Origin: Stomoxys calcitrans
Taxonomy: Eukaryota > Arthropoda > Insecta > Diptera > Muscidae
Length of the DNA stretch: 64,000 nucleotides
Direction of reading: 5' to 3'
NCBI RefSeq assembly: GCF_963082655.1
Contig: NC_081554.1
Coordinates: 189,732,937-189,796,936, forward strand
Shown: positions 1-10,876 of the stretch, in pieces
How the letters are laid out: the number at the start of each line of letters is the position of its first letter
Numbering within the stretch: the first letter of the stretch is position 1
The notes under the pieces: model-generated
What the model was told of the DNA's origin: nothing
Seen by the model: the letters and a program-made list of their open reading frames with translations, nothing else
Databases searched by the model: none
Position numbers and translations under genes: made by a program

Positions 1-104
1 TCATCTGTGAAAATTTCATGAATATTGGTTCAGTCATTTTTGAGTCTATACGAAACAGAAAAACAAACAAACAAAGCGCAACCATTTCATGTTTATATAA
101 TAGA
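1..104 (-). mobile_element. Helitron-like element, 5' end (reverse orientation, runs off window)
   Basis: Read on the minus strand this begins with TC after an A (A|TC), then a TATA-rich stretch, a run of gttt repeats and a segment ending 'gtatagactcaaaaatg'. The same order of motifs opens the plus-strand element at 41147. The rest of the copy lies to the left of the window. Assignment to Helitrons rests on the 5' TC and the family's 3' CTAG|T seen elsewhere in the window. Confidence 0.5.
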
Positions 105-1232
105 TTCTGTTAAAACTTTATTTCTATGCAAACATATCTAAGATTTGTTTCTATGGAAAATTTTGTCAAATGTTTTATCTTGATAAACGTTCGAAAAATC
201 ATAAAATAGATAAATTTTTTGATATTAGATTTTTAGAACATTTTTCCAAAACTTTATTTCTAACAAAATTTTGTCAGCATTTTAATTCTATCGATAATTT
301 TTCAATAAAAAATTCTGTCAAAGTTTTATTTCTATAGAAAAATTTTCAAAACTTTATTGGAAAGTTTTGACGAAATTTGTTTCTATGTAGGATTTTTTTA
401 GAAATTTTTATTCTATAAAAAGTTAATAAAAATTTTATTTCTATTCCAGCTGTAAGATAGGCAATAAATGAATTTAACGCCGCTTATATAAAAACATACC
501 TCTATACTATTAATGTTATATGCAACTATCTCATTTTAGTTGCATACTTTAAGGCGAATAGTTTAATTCGTATTTTTCTTTGAAAATGTTTGAGTTTGCA
601 ATTTAATTGAGTATTTAAAATGAAGCTAGCACTTTTCGGACATCACTCCATAGCTAATTGAAAACATAAATAAAAAATTGTTGCCTAGCCTGAAAGTAGG
701 CAATAAAAAAACACTCTAGCCTCAACACAAGGCCATTGGAAATTAAACATCCATCAAGGCTCTTTGAGTTGTTTAAACTCAAAAACCAATTTTCCACCTC
801 ATTCTGACATCAATAATTACCCTTATAACGCCATGCTTGACTTAAGCTGATGCCATATTGCCCAAGTCCATATATATATACAAAATGTTGTTTTTTCGAT
901 TTCTTTCAAAAGATGAAAGTTTAAAAACTATGGTAGCGTAAAATTGCCGACCAGGGCCAGCAATTTGGTCATTTTTTAATTAATCACATTAAAAACATAC
1001 AAATTTCATGCTTGATCGAACATTTTGCAACAGTACGGACCAAGTCAAATGTGTATTGAGATTTATACGGATGATATACCATTTTTTTATTTCGCAGCAA
1101 CAAAATCCCTTCTCACATCAATGGGAAACACACAACAAACAGGCGTAAGAGCAATGCAAAGCAAACAACACTAACAACAACGAAACACAATATTATATTA
1201 AACCATTATTTAAATAATAATTATGCTTGAGG
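105..1232. other. AT-rich non-coding DNA
   Basis: No exon or RNA gene seen. Degenerate stretches such as 'tttctatagaaaattttg' recur between 120 and 440, probably the remains of an old AT-rich repeat. Confidence 0.5.
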
Positions 1233-1249
1233 GTGTGTGTGTGTGTGTG
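1233..1249. repeat. (GT)n microsatellite
   Basis: Uninterrupted GT dinucleotide run, followed by a degenerate GT/GTTT-rich tail to about 1266. Confidence 0.9.
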
Positions 1250-1693
1250 GGTGCGTGTTTGTTTGTTGTGGGTATTGCGTTCTTGTAGCTGTCGTATGGT
1301 AGAAAACGTGTCGTTTATTGTCGCTCTTTAAAATACACCCATAAATTAAGTTTCGCTTGGCTCGTTACCCTTGGTGGAGTAGGTTGGAGGGGAGATGCTT
1401 TTTGGGAAAGAAGGTTGTTGTTTTTGGTAATCGCATATATTTTAAGCCATTAATTTTGGCAGTAATTTTTGGATCATTAGCTGTGATATACCAAAAAAAG
1501 AACATGTTTTTTGGAACATGCCAGAAAAGCCCTCCCTTGTGGCTTTTGAAGCAAGGTGCTAAACAAGAAATTATTTTATAATGCCAATAATTGTAGTATT
1601 TATTGTTTAATTAAATAAAACTAATACTTAACAACAAAAGCCTAAATGTAGGCAGTGATTAATATAAAAATATAAAATAACAAAAGAAATTTA

Positions 1694-2154
1694 AATAAAA
1701 TAAAATAAAATAAAAGAAAATAAAGTAAGGTAAAATAAAATAAAATAAAATAAAATAAAATAAAATAAAATAAAATAAAATAAAATAAAATAAAATAAAA
1801 TATAATAAAATAAAATAAAATAAAATAAAATAAAATAAAATAAAATAAAATAAAATAAAATAAAATAAAATAAAATAAAATAAAATAAAATAAAATAAAA
1901 TAAAATAAAATAAAATAAAATAAAATAAAATAAAATAAAATAAAATAAAATAAAATAAAATAAAATAAAATAAAATAAAATAAAATAAAATAAAATAAAA
2001 TAAAATAAAATAAAATAAAATAAAACAAAATAAAAAAAATAAAATAAAATAATATAAAATAAAATTAAATTAAATAAAATAAAATAAAACATAATAAAAA
2101 TAAAATAAAATAATATAATATTTTATAAAAAAAAAAATAAAATAAAATAAAATA
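1694..2154. repeat. (TAAAA)n pentanucleotide array
   Basis: About 460 bp of TAAAA units with a few point variants (for example tataa near 1801) and more degenerate edges. Open frames coding FYFIL repeats on the minus strand are a by-product of the 5-bp unit and are not genes. Confidence 0.97.
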
Positions 2155-2752
2155 ACCATATGCTACAATATTGAATCAAAACAAAAACATGTCGCCACAA
2201 GTCTTTTCTGTCTGTGATACTGAGAATTTTACTCTAAAATAAAATTTCAGTCAATACCATTTCCCTTTTTTCATGAGCGAACGTTCGCAATAATGTGTTT
2301 ACATGGAAATGATTTAGCAGCATCCTAAAAATAGGCACCACAAATTCATAAATAGGCTGGTGATTTATTTGGGAGACATCTTTTCTGGGTAAAAATAGAA
2401 ATTTGCGCAAAGCTAGAAGCAAAGCTATGGCGAGAAGATGGAATTTAAATTTAAAATCCATTGTTTGGCATAAACGAAATTTTAATGGATAAATAATAGG
2501 GATTAAACAAAACTGTGGAGCAAAATAATTTTTTTTTCGCAAAACTTAAAAGATGATGACGGTCTTATGAATCTTTACTTCATGAGGTGACTTTTATAGG
2601 GGGTATATTAATGTAATGTCATGGAGGCCGCCATAAAATTTTACTTAACCTTAACGGACAATCTGTAGAAAATCATTTCGGAATTATTGGAAGAGTCCCT
2701 CAGAATTACACTTCCACAACTGGAACAGATTTTCAGGGAGTGATTGCTATTG
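2155..2752. other. Non-coding, no recognised feature
   Basis: No convincing exon, RNA gene or repeat end. A 102-codon minus-strand open frame (2234-2542) has no recognisable motif. Confidence 0.4.
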
Positions 2753-3693
2753 TTTTTATACCCACCACCATAGGATGGGGTATACTAATCTAGTCATTCC
2801 GTTTCTAACATCTCGAAATATTGATCTAGCACCCCATTAAGTATATATATTCCTGATCGTCTCGACATTCTGAGTCGATCTATCCGATCTGTCCGTCCGT
2901 CTGTTGAAATCACGATAGCGGTCGAACGCGTTAAGCTAGCCGCTTAAAATTTTGCATAGATACTTCTTATCGATGTAGGTCGTTGGGGAATGCAAAGGGG
3001 CCATATCGGTTAAGATTTGGACATAGCTCCCATATAAACCGTTCTCCCGATTTGACTGCTTAAGCCCCTGGAAGCCGGAATTTTGTTCCGATCTGGCTGA
3101 AATTTTGCACATAGTGTTCTGTTATAACTTTCAACAACTGTGCCAAGTACGTTCCAAAAATGGTCAAGAACAAGATACAGCTCCCATTTAAACCGATCTT
3201 CCGATTTGACTTCTTGTGACCCTGAAAGACTCAATTTTCATTGGATTTTGCTGAAATTTTGCAGATAGTGTTCTGTTATGACTTTCAACAACCGTGCCAA
3301 GTACGTTCTAAAATTGGTCAAGAACATAATATAGCTCCCATTTAAACCGATCTCCTGATTTGACTTCTTGAACCCCTGGAAGCCTCAATTTCCATCCGAT
3401 TTGGCTGAAATTTTCCAGATAGTGTTCTGTTATGATTTGCAACAACTGTGCTATGTACGGTTTAAATCGGTCAAATACCTGATATAGCTACCATATAAAC
3501 CGATCTCCCGATTTGACTTCTTGAGCACCTGGAAGCCGCAATTTTGGTCCGATTTGACTGAAATTTTGTGCATAGTGTTCTGTTATGACTCTCAACAACT
3601 GTGCCAAGCACGGTACAAATCGGTCTATAACTAGATATAACTATATAGGTGGGTTCCCATGATTCGTTTCCGTCCGAACTTAGCTAGCATATT
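2753..3693 (+). mobile_element. DINE-1/mini-me-like (Helentron-type) element, family A
   Basis: Starts 'tttttatacccaccacc', then a TA-rich stretch, a conserved core and a (GTCY)n tract near 2893-2912. This order is the published hallmark of dipteran mini-me elements. It is followed by about five tandem monomers of roughly 150 bp (motifs catataaaccgatctcccg, ggctgaaattttgcac, caacaactgtgccaagtacg). The right end is decayed, but a remnant of the terminal palindrome (ccgtccgaacttagc) is visible near 3675. No protein is encoded, so it is non-autonomous. Confidence 0.75.
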
Positions 3694-3859
3694 ATCTTCC
3701 CAGTTTGCGTAAATAACCCCGTTGCATAGCATATTATTCGACTTTGGGAAAAATTTGGTGGGCCTCTGAAATTTGTGAGTTGGTGATAGATTCCAACTAC
3801 AATTTAAATATTTTGCTTGTGCCTTATTGCTCGTTTTAAATAAAATGAAGGTATATAGC

Positions 3860-4172
3860 GGCCACCGTAGCGGTGAGCTTTGCATGTCCGCTGAGTGCCT
3901 GGGTTCGAATGCTGGCGAGAACATCAGAACAAATTTTCAGCGGTGGTTATCCTCTCCTAATGTTGACGACATTTGTGAGGTACTGTACCATTTGGTATGG
4001 CAGCCATGTAAAAACTTCTCAACAAATCGGTCTGCGTCACGCCGTTTAGGCTCGGCTATAAAAATGAGACCTCTTGTCATTGAGCTTAAAAATTGAAGCG
4101 GACAGCGCTCATTGATATATAAGAAGTTTGCCTCTGTTCCTTGATGGAATTTTCAAGGGCAAATTTGCATTT
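3860..4172 (+). mobile_element. tRNA-derived SINE, near full length
   Basis: Begins ggccaccgtagcgg. A pol III A box region (tagcggtgagctttgca) and a B box (gggttcgaatgc) lie in the first 75 bp. The tRNA-unrelated body carries 'aggtactgtaccatttgg', 'ctcggctataaaaatgag' and 'cattgagctt', and ends in a gggcaaatttgcatttt tail. At least ten related copies, whole or partial, occur in the window. This copy shares a body variant (accatttggtatggcagcc) with the SINE around 37922-38543. Confidence 0.8.
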
Positions 4173-5182
4173 TAATTAACATACCAATTGAAGTAACATT
4201 CCCTTTGGAATATGAAAATTTCTCAACTTGGCCTTTGTCAATGTCTCCACAACAGTTAAATTTATTTTAAAAGATTCTAGTCTAACTGTATGGGCTAGTC
4301 TACTGTTAACTGTAATCAAACTCCATTTCAAGCATTCCCAATGAGACACCCTTCCTTAGAATACCTTGCGTGACTCACGCTTTCTCACTTCAGAGGTTTT
4401 ATATTCCCAACAACAGTAACTGAAAAAGGGTTTTTTAATGCATTCGTTAGTTTTAATAATGATTGTTGCTCTTGTTGTTATTGTGGTAATAAAACACAGC
4501 AGTACGACACAGTAGCCTGTAGTCTACAGTATTTGGAACAATTTTACATACATATATACAGGGTATATAATACACACATACGGTAATTTTGGTTATCAAC
4601 CAAAAAGCCACAAACAAAAAACAAAAACTAAAGCAAAGCAGTTGTTAAATTTGCCCTCTACCTGGATAAGGGCACTTAAGGGGGTTACGTTTTTTTTTGC
4701 ATTTAGAAAAAAGGGAAAAACAAAACTAATGGCCACACTAATAATGACCACAAACGTCATCCCATGTTGGTTCTGTTGTGTATTTGTGGTATTTGTATCC
4801 TTTTTTATGCACACAAAGTCCAACTTAGGTCGCACTTTACTATAGTGCAGGAGTAAAAATAATTTGCAAACTGTTTTCATAAGCAAAACAAAGGGCGCAG
4901 TGGAGATAAGGAGTCAGTAGCCCCCTTATAGGAAACTAATATGGGTAAAATCGGTACGTAAAACCGGTTACCATGGAATTTTATCTTTTTTTCTGATTTT
5001 TTTAGCGGCATATTAAAGCCTCGACCGCCGTGCTGGGACATTCCTAAAGTCCTCTACTACTACTATATAAAACGAAATAAAAACGGGTGAATACATTTCA
5101 TCAATGTGTTTGGATTTATGTTTTAGTAAAAGTTCGTTGCTGACACCTTTAAGAGTTAGCATTTATTTTAAAATATTTGCAT
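4173..5182. other. Non-coding, no recognised feature
   Basis: AT-rich, with scattered homopolymer and tgttgttat-type simple sequence. Short overlapping frames on both strands near 4600-4890 show no conserved motif. No RNA gene or repeat end seen. Confidence 0.4.
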
Positions 5183-5319
5183 AATTCCTACTGTCCCCAC
5201 CTACTATGCTGAAATGAAAACATCTTTTGAGGTGTCATTGCGACTTTGTTTATTAGGAACAACTTTTTACAGGATATCTGGCAAAGCTATTCACCTATTT
5301 CATACAATTTTATGAGGTA

Positions 5320-5546
5320 TTGGGTTGCCCAAAAAGTAATTGCGGATTTTTCATATTGTCGGCATTGACAAATTTTTTCACAGCTTGTGACTCTGTAATT
5401 GCATTCTTTCTTCTGTCAGTTATCAGCTGTTACTTTTAGCTTGCTTTAGAAAAAAAAGTATATTTGATTAAAGTTCATTCTAAGTTTTATTAAAAATGCA
5501 TTTACTTTCTTTTAAAAAATCCGCAATTACTTTTTGGGCAACCCAA
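5320..5546 (-). mobile_element. Mariner-type MITE, copy 1
   Basis: 227 bp bounded by inverted repeats beginning ttgggttgcccaaaaagtaa and flanked by TA on both sides (5318-5319, 5547-5548), the target of Tc1/mariner transposases. The right TIR is the reverse complement of the left. No open frame. It is reversed relative to the copies at 10129 and 24522, and is inserted inside the first unit of the inverted-repeat array. The aaaagtaattgcgg part of the TIR resembles the ends of cecropia/Hsmar1-type mariners. Confidence 0.92.
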
Positions 5547-6643
5547 TAGTAGGTGGGTACAGTAGGAATCTTGAACATGGTTTAACTATCTTCATTTTGT
5601 ACTATCATTCATTATTAATAACTATCATTATAATGTTGAGGAAATTTACAACAATTCATCAATTATCATTGTCAAGTACTTTTGAGCAGTTAGCTCGAAG
5701 AACCTTAGTGGTAGAATAACAATAATTCAGCCTGCGAAATTCCCAACTAGTAGCATCTGAAATCGTATGACATGAGTGATTTGTTTTGGTGCAAATTCCT
5801 TTAAAAAATAGTTGTTCTTATTCTTCATTCATTATTATCCAATGCTTAAATCAGTCACTTCATGGTGGGAGAACGACATGGTTTTCGTGTGCAAAATTCC
5901 TTCTGTCCCCAACTACTATCATATAAAATCGTATCTATTGAGTTAATTTTTTTGATAGATATACTTTCAAGATGTTATTTGTAATTATAGTGTGTCATTG
6001 ACACCTCGGAAGATGTTATTACATTACATTTAGTAGTTGGGGACAATAGGAATCAAGAGTGAGGGAACGACATGGTTTCCGCTTGCAGAATTCCTTCTGT
6101 CCCTAACTACTATTATATAAAATCGTATCTAATGAGTAAATTTCTTTGATAGATATACTTCAAGATGTTATTCGTAATTATAGTATGTCATTGACACCTC
6201 AAGAGATGTTATTAAATTATTATAGTAGGTGGGGACAACAGGAATCATGCACATATCATTTCTTTATTATCATAACTTGTTCTATGTTAAGGAAATCTAT
6301 ACTCATTTATCCCTTCATTATTGTCAAATACTTTGAAAAGTCACCTAAAAGAAGTCTGTATGATGGAATGATAAGGGTTCAGCCGGAGAAAATCCTACTG
6401 TCCCCAACTACTAGCACCTGAAATCGTATGGAATATGTGAATTCTATTGGCGAAAATTTCTTTAAAACAGTTGTACTTATTAAAATAAATATATATCAAT
6501 GACACCTTACAAGATGTTTTCTCTTTATTATCGTAGGTGGGGACAGTAGGAATTATGTTCGTATAGTCATTAATTTTTTTATATTAAGAACACCTTACAC
6601 ATAACATCAAATATTGCTTTTTTTAGTAGTAACCTCATAGTGA

Positions 6644-6796
6644 GACACCACGGTAGCCGAGTTAGTAGCGTGCTCGAATTGCCAGAGCGGGAGTCGTGGG
6701 TGCGACTCCCACCAGAGGCCTTGGTCTGTCGGTCTGTTCTGTCTTGTCTAAGTCAGTCTGTAAAGGACTGCCACTCTTACCTAACCCAACCTAACT
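6644..6796 (+). mobile_element. Second tRNA-derived SINE type with cctaacc tail
   Basis: A tRNA-like head contains an A box (tagccgagttagtagcg) and a T arm gtggg-tgcgact-cccac with a perfect 5-bp stem. A short body (ctgtaaaggactgccactc) and the tail 'acctaacccaacctaac' follow. Probable target-site duplication tcatagtga (6635-6643) / tcacagtga (6797-6805), 8 of 9 matching. It sits in a spacer of the 5183-8028 array. Confidence 0.7.
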
Positions 6797-7140
6797 TCAC
6801 AGTGAATAGGTGATACTATGCCAAGTGTTCAGCGCGCGAAATTCCTACTTTCCCCAACCGGTGCCACATGAAATCTTATGAAATGAGTGAATAGATTTGG
6901 CGAAAATTCCTTTAAAACAGTTGTTCTTAATAAAAAAAAATATAGCAATGACTTCCAAAAGATGTTTTCCCTTCATTCTACAATAGTAAGTGAATACAAT
7001 AGTAGGTGTGTACAATAGAATTTGTCAGAATTGTCGAACACTTAAAGCAATGACCTCAAAGAAGTCTAAATGTAAGAAATATAAATGTTTTATGCGCAAA
7101 GTTCCTACTGTCCCCAACTACTACCACATGAAATTAACGA

Positions 7141-7373
7141 AATTATAGATAACTTTAGGGGCTGAAGAAGTAAAATAGGGAGTTCGGTTTATAGGGGAAC
7201 TGACTTAGGCTATAAATCGATTCATGCCATATTCTCGAATTAATCGATCGAATTAAAATGACATAACGATCAAGAATATATATACTTTATGGGGTCTCAG
7301 GTGCATATTTCGAGGTGTTACAAACAGAATGACGAAATTAGTATACCCCCATCCTGCGGGGGAGGGTATAAAA
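7141..7373 (-). mobile_element. DINE-like fragment inside the array
   Basis: Contains the reversed head of a family A element (atcaagaatatatatacttt, ttatggggtctcag, tataccccc...ggagggtata). It lies between the L and R boxes of one array unit (7099-7413), so it inserted after the array formed. Confidence 0.7.
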
Positions 7374-8178
7374 ATGTTATCTCCTAAATATAGTAGGTGG
7401 GGACAGTAGGAATCATGCAAAGTCATATCAAATAAATAAAACATTATGGAAAATGTTACTTAAGAGTTTTACTCTTAACAATAATAGCTCATTGGGAAGT
7501 CAAAGAATTGTATCATCATTTTATAGTAGGTGAGGGACAGTAGGAATCATGAAAATATTCTTATTAAGGTTATTTGTTTTGTGCTAAGAAGAACTATACA
7601 CAATTCTTCAATTAAATTTAACAAATGCTTTGACAAATCATCTCAAATAAATCTTAATAATAGAATAACCAGTGCTTTGCATGCGAAATTCCTAAAGGTC
7701 CCAACTACTAACACATGAAATCATATCAACAAAATGAAATGTTTTGATATTTATGTCTTCAAATAGTTTTTATTTACAAAAATAAATCTTAGCACCATCA
7801 AAGTTTTTTTACCCTCAGATAAGTAGAAAAATAAATCTTAATAATAGAATAACTAGTGCTCTGCATGCGAAATTCCTACAGTCCCCAACTATTAACAAAT
7901 GAAATCGCACCAAATAAGTGAAGTACTTTGATATTTATGTCTTCAAAGAGTTGTTTTTTACAATAATATATCTTAGCACCATCACCGTTCTTTTAACTTA
8001 CAGATAGTAGTTGAGGACAGTAGGAATTTGGCTGAGGATATCTAAAAAATTTTTAAAAATATTTCAATTTTGAAACTCCTCCGCTGCCTACGCCCTTATC
8101 TTTATGACAAAAGAGATTCTCCGATACATTTAGATACTAAATCTCCTGTACTCATATGAATCTCTTTGGCATGCATGA

Positions 8179-8201
8179 GTGTGTGTGTGTGTGTGTGTGT
8201 G
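8179..8201. repeat. (GT)n microsatellite
   Basis: Uninterrupted GT run of 23 bases. Confidence 0.95.
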
Positions 8202-8388
8202 CGATGAAGCCATGCATAACATACCTTGAGTAAATGTTGGGCAAATTGTGCTTTCTGGCTTAGTTTTTTGGATTATAAAAGACAAAACATAAGTAATGAT
8301 GCTGGCAAATGCTAAAAATGGGTGGTATGATAGCATTTGATGCAAAAGGACCAAAAAGAAGGTTAATTAGTTCAACTAGAGAATCATA

Positions 8389-10020
8389 TTTTTATACCCA
8401 CCACCGAAGGATGGGGATATATTCATTTTGTCATTCCGTTTGCAACACATCGAAATATCCATTTCCGACATTATAAAGTATATATATTCTTGATCAGCGT
8501 GAAAATCTAAGACGATCTAGACATGTCCGTCCGTCTGTCCGTCTGTCTGTTGAAATCACGCTACAGCCTTTAAAAATAGAGATATTGAGCTGAAATTTTG
8601 CACAGATTCTTTTTTTGTCCATAAGCAGGTTAAGTTCGAAGATGGGCTATATCGGACTATATCTTGATATAGCCCCCATATAGACCGATCCTCCGATTTA
8701 GGGTCTTAGGCCCATAAAAGCCATATTTATTATCCGATTTTGCTGAAATTTCTTCGACGTCTTTCTTCAATTTGATCCAGATCGGTTCAGATTTGAATAT
8801 AGCTCCCATATAGACCGATCCTCCGATTTATGGTCTAAGGCCCATAAAAGCCACATTTATTATTCGATTTCGCTGAAATTTGGGACAGTGAGTTGTGTTA
8901 GGTCTTTCGACTTCCTCTGTTAATTTGGCTCAGATCGGTTCAGATTTGGATATAGCTGCCATATAGACCGATCCTCCGGTTTAGGGTCTTAGGCCCACAA
9001 AAGCCACATTTATTATCCGATTTTGATGAAATTCGGGACAGTGAATTGTGTAAGGCCCGTCGACATCCTACGTTAATTTAGCTCAGATCGGTTCAGATTT
9101 GGATATAGCTGCCATATAGACCGATCCTCCGATTTATGGTGTTAGGTCCATAAAAGCCACATTTATTGTCCGATTTTGCTGAAATTTGGGACAGTGAGTT
9201 GTGTTAGGCCCTTCGACGTCTTTCTTCAATTTGATCCAGATCGGTTCAGATTTGGATATAGCTGCCATATAGACCGATTTCTTGATTTATTGTTTTGGGC
9301 CCATAAAATGCTCATTTATTGTCCGATGTCGCCGAAATTTAAGACAGTGAGTTAAGTTAAGCCCCTTGACATACTTCTGCAATATCGCACAGATCGGTCC
9401 AGAGTTGGATATAGCTGCCATATAGACCGATATCTAGATTTTAGGTTTTGGGGCCATAAAAACGCATTAATTGTCCGATGTCGCTGAAATTTGAGACAGT
9501 GAGTTTGGTTAGGCTCTTCGACGTCCTTCTTCAATTTGGCCCAGATCGGTCCATATTTCAATATAGCTGTCATATAGACCTATCTCTCGATCTAAGGTTT
9601 TGGGCCCATAAAAGAGTCATTTATTGTCCGAAATTTGGGACAGTGCTTTGTGTTAGGCTCTTCGACACTTTTATGCAACAATATTTGGATGTAGCTGCCA
9701 TGTAAACCGATATTTCGATTTAAAGTCTTGGCCCCATAAAAGGCGCATTTATAATCCGATTTCACTGAAATTTGACACAGTGACTTATGTTAGGCTTTTC
9801 GACATCCGTGTCGTATATGGTTCAGATCGGTTTATTTTTAGATATTGCTAGTGTACTTATTAGTATTTGGTCCAAATCGGAACATAATTTGATATAACTG
9901 ATATGGGACATAAGGTATGAAATTTTCACCGAATTTTGATGAAAGGAGGTTTATATATATACCCAAGGTGGTGGGTATCCAAAGTTCGGCCCGGCCGAAC
10001 TTAACGCCTTTATACTTGTT
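8389..10020 (+). mobile_element. Complete DINE-1/mini-me-like element, family B (1.63 kb)
   Basis: The head 'tttttatacccaccaccg' is followed by a TA-rich stretch and a (GTCY)n tract (about 8524-8550), then about eight monomers of roughly 153 bp carrying catatagaccgatcctccg, cccataaaagcc, tccgatttcgctgaaattt and cagatcggttcag. The right end is a near-perfect palindrome at 9982-10002 (10-bp arms, 1-nt centre), then the terminal ttatacttgtt. The terminal hairpin plus tandem internal repeats fit Helentron-type non-autonomous elements. No ORF beyond chance. Confidence 0.82.
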
Positions 10021-10083
10021 TTGACAAAATTAGAGACAAAAAGATTTGATAACATTTTCTAAAGAAAAATGATGATGTGATGA

Positions 10084-10521
10084 GGTGATGTTTCGAAATA
10101 TTGGACAATAAAAAAGAATAATAAAATATTGGATTGCCCAAAAAGTAATTGCGGACTTTTTAAAAGAAAGTAAATGCATTTTTAATAAAACTTAGAATAA
10201 ACTTTAATCAAATATACTTTTTTTACACTTTTTTTTCTAAAGCAAGCTAAAAGTAACAGCTGATAACTGACAGAAAAAAGAATGCAATTACAGAGTCACA
10301 AGCTATGAAAAAAATTTGTCAACGCCGACTATATGAAAAATCCGCATTTACTTTTTGGGCAACCCAATATTAAAAAACAAAAATATCGGTCTTTTAATTT
10401 TTACACATATAACCTCAAGCCGAACTAACTCCAACAAATAAGATTCTGATATATTTGTTGGAGTTAGTTCGGCTTGAGGTCAAATGTGTATTTTTATTTT
10501 CCAATATTTCGAAACATCACC
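10084..10521. mobile_element. Foldback (hairpin) element split by a MITE
   Basis: Outer perfect 22-bp inverted repeats lie at 10084-10105 and 10500-10521 (ggtgatgtttcgaaatattg...). The centre is a hairpin with perfect 28-bp arms (10413-10440 and 10452-10479) and an 11-nt loop, with weaker pairing outwards (cacatat / aaatgtg). The mariner MITE 10129-10367 interrupts the left half. Without it the element is about 197 bp. No coding capacity. Confidence 0.75.
10129..10367 (+). mobile_element. Mariner-type MITE, copy 2
   Basis: 239 bp, TIR ttggattgcccaaaaagtaa, flanked by TA (10127-10128, 10368-10369). The body is very similar to the copy at 24522 (shared aaagcaagctaaaagtaaca, ttttaataaaacttagaat), pointing to recent activity. 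Confidence 0.92.
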
Positions 10522-10522
10522 A

Positions 10523-10876
10523 CCGCCCTCAGTTCTTTTCGTCCTCAAGTCTTTCTATTAAGACTAAAATTTTTTTAAAAATTTTCCTTTGAAATAAAAT
10601 TTACATTTAAACGAAACCAAAATAATGTTTGCCTTTAATGATTAAACAATACCTTTAAACATTTAACAATATTTTTCAATATTTCAATTCTCAGTCCTTT
10701 TCGTCCTCCGCCCTCAGTCCTTTTCGTCCTCAAGTCTTTCTATTAAGACTAAAATTTTTTTAAAAATTTTCCTTTGAAATAAAATTTACATTTAAACGAA
10801 ACCAAAATAATGTTTGCCTTTAATGATTAAACAATACCTTTAAACATTTAACAATATTTTTCAATATTTCAATTCT
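10523..10876. repeat. 185-bp tandem duplication
   Basis: The segment 10523-10691 recurs almost unchanged at 10708-10876 (offset 185), both with 'cttttcgtcctcaagtcttt' and 'aaacgaaaccaaaataatg'. One difference is visible near the start (agttctttt versus agtcctttt). Confidence 0.93.

Larger units (their letters stand above)
5183..8028. repeat. Degraded tandem array of inverted-repeat-bounded units
   Basis: About ten units open with 'aattcctactgtccccaact' (L) and several close with its reverse complement-like 'agttggggacagtaggaat' (R). L boxes: 5183, 5738 (deleted), 5895, 6089, 6391, 6839, 7099, 7687, 7871. R boxes: 5547, 6031, 6223, 6531, 7000, 7391, 7524, 8005. Intact L-to-R units are 157-164 bp (5895-6053, 6089-6245, 6391-6554, 7871-8028). 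The first unit is also about 159 bp once the MITE at 5320-5546 is subtracted. Spacers resemble one another too (for example atagaataaccagtgctttg), giving a full period near 300 bp with shortened versions. Not recognised as any named satellite or MITE. Confidence 0.8.

Noticed and set aside
1642..2092. Long FYFIL-repeat open frames
   Set aside because: Translation of a (TAAAA)n microsatellite; two frames are open for the same trivial reason.
6782..6796. Telomeric repeat (cctaacc)
   Set aside because: Short SINE tail; dipteran telomeres lack simple TTAGG repeats.
5183..8028. CRISPR-like array
   Set aside because: Repeats are inverted, diverged and irregularly spaced, spacers are related to one another, and the DNA is clearly animal.
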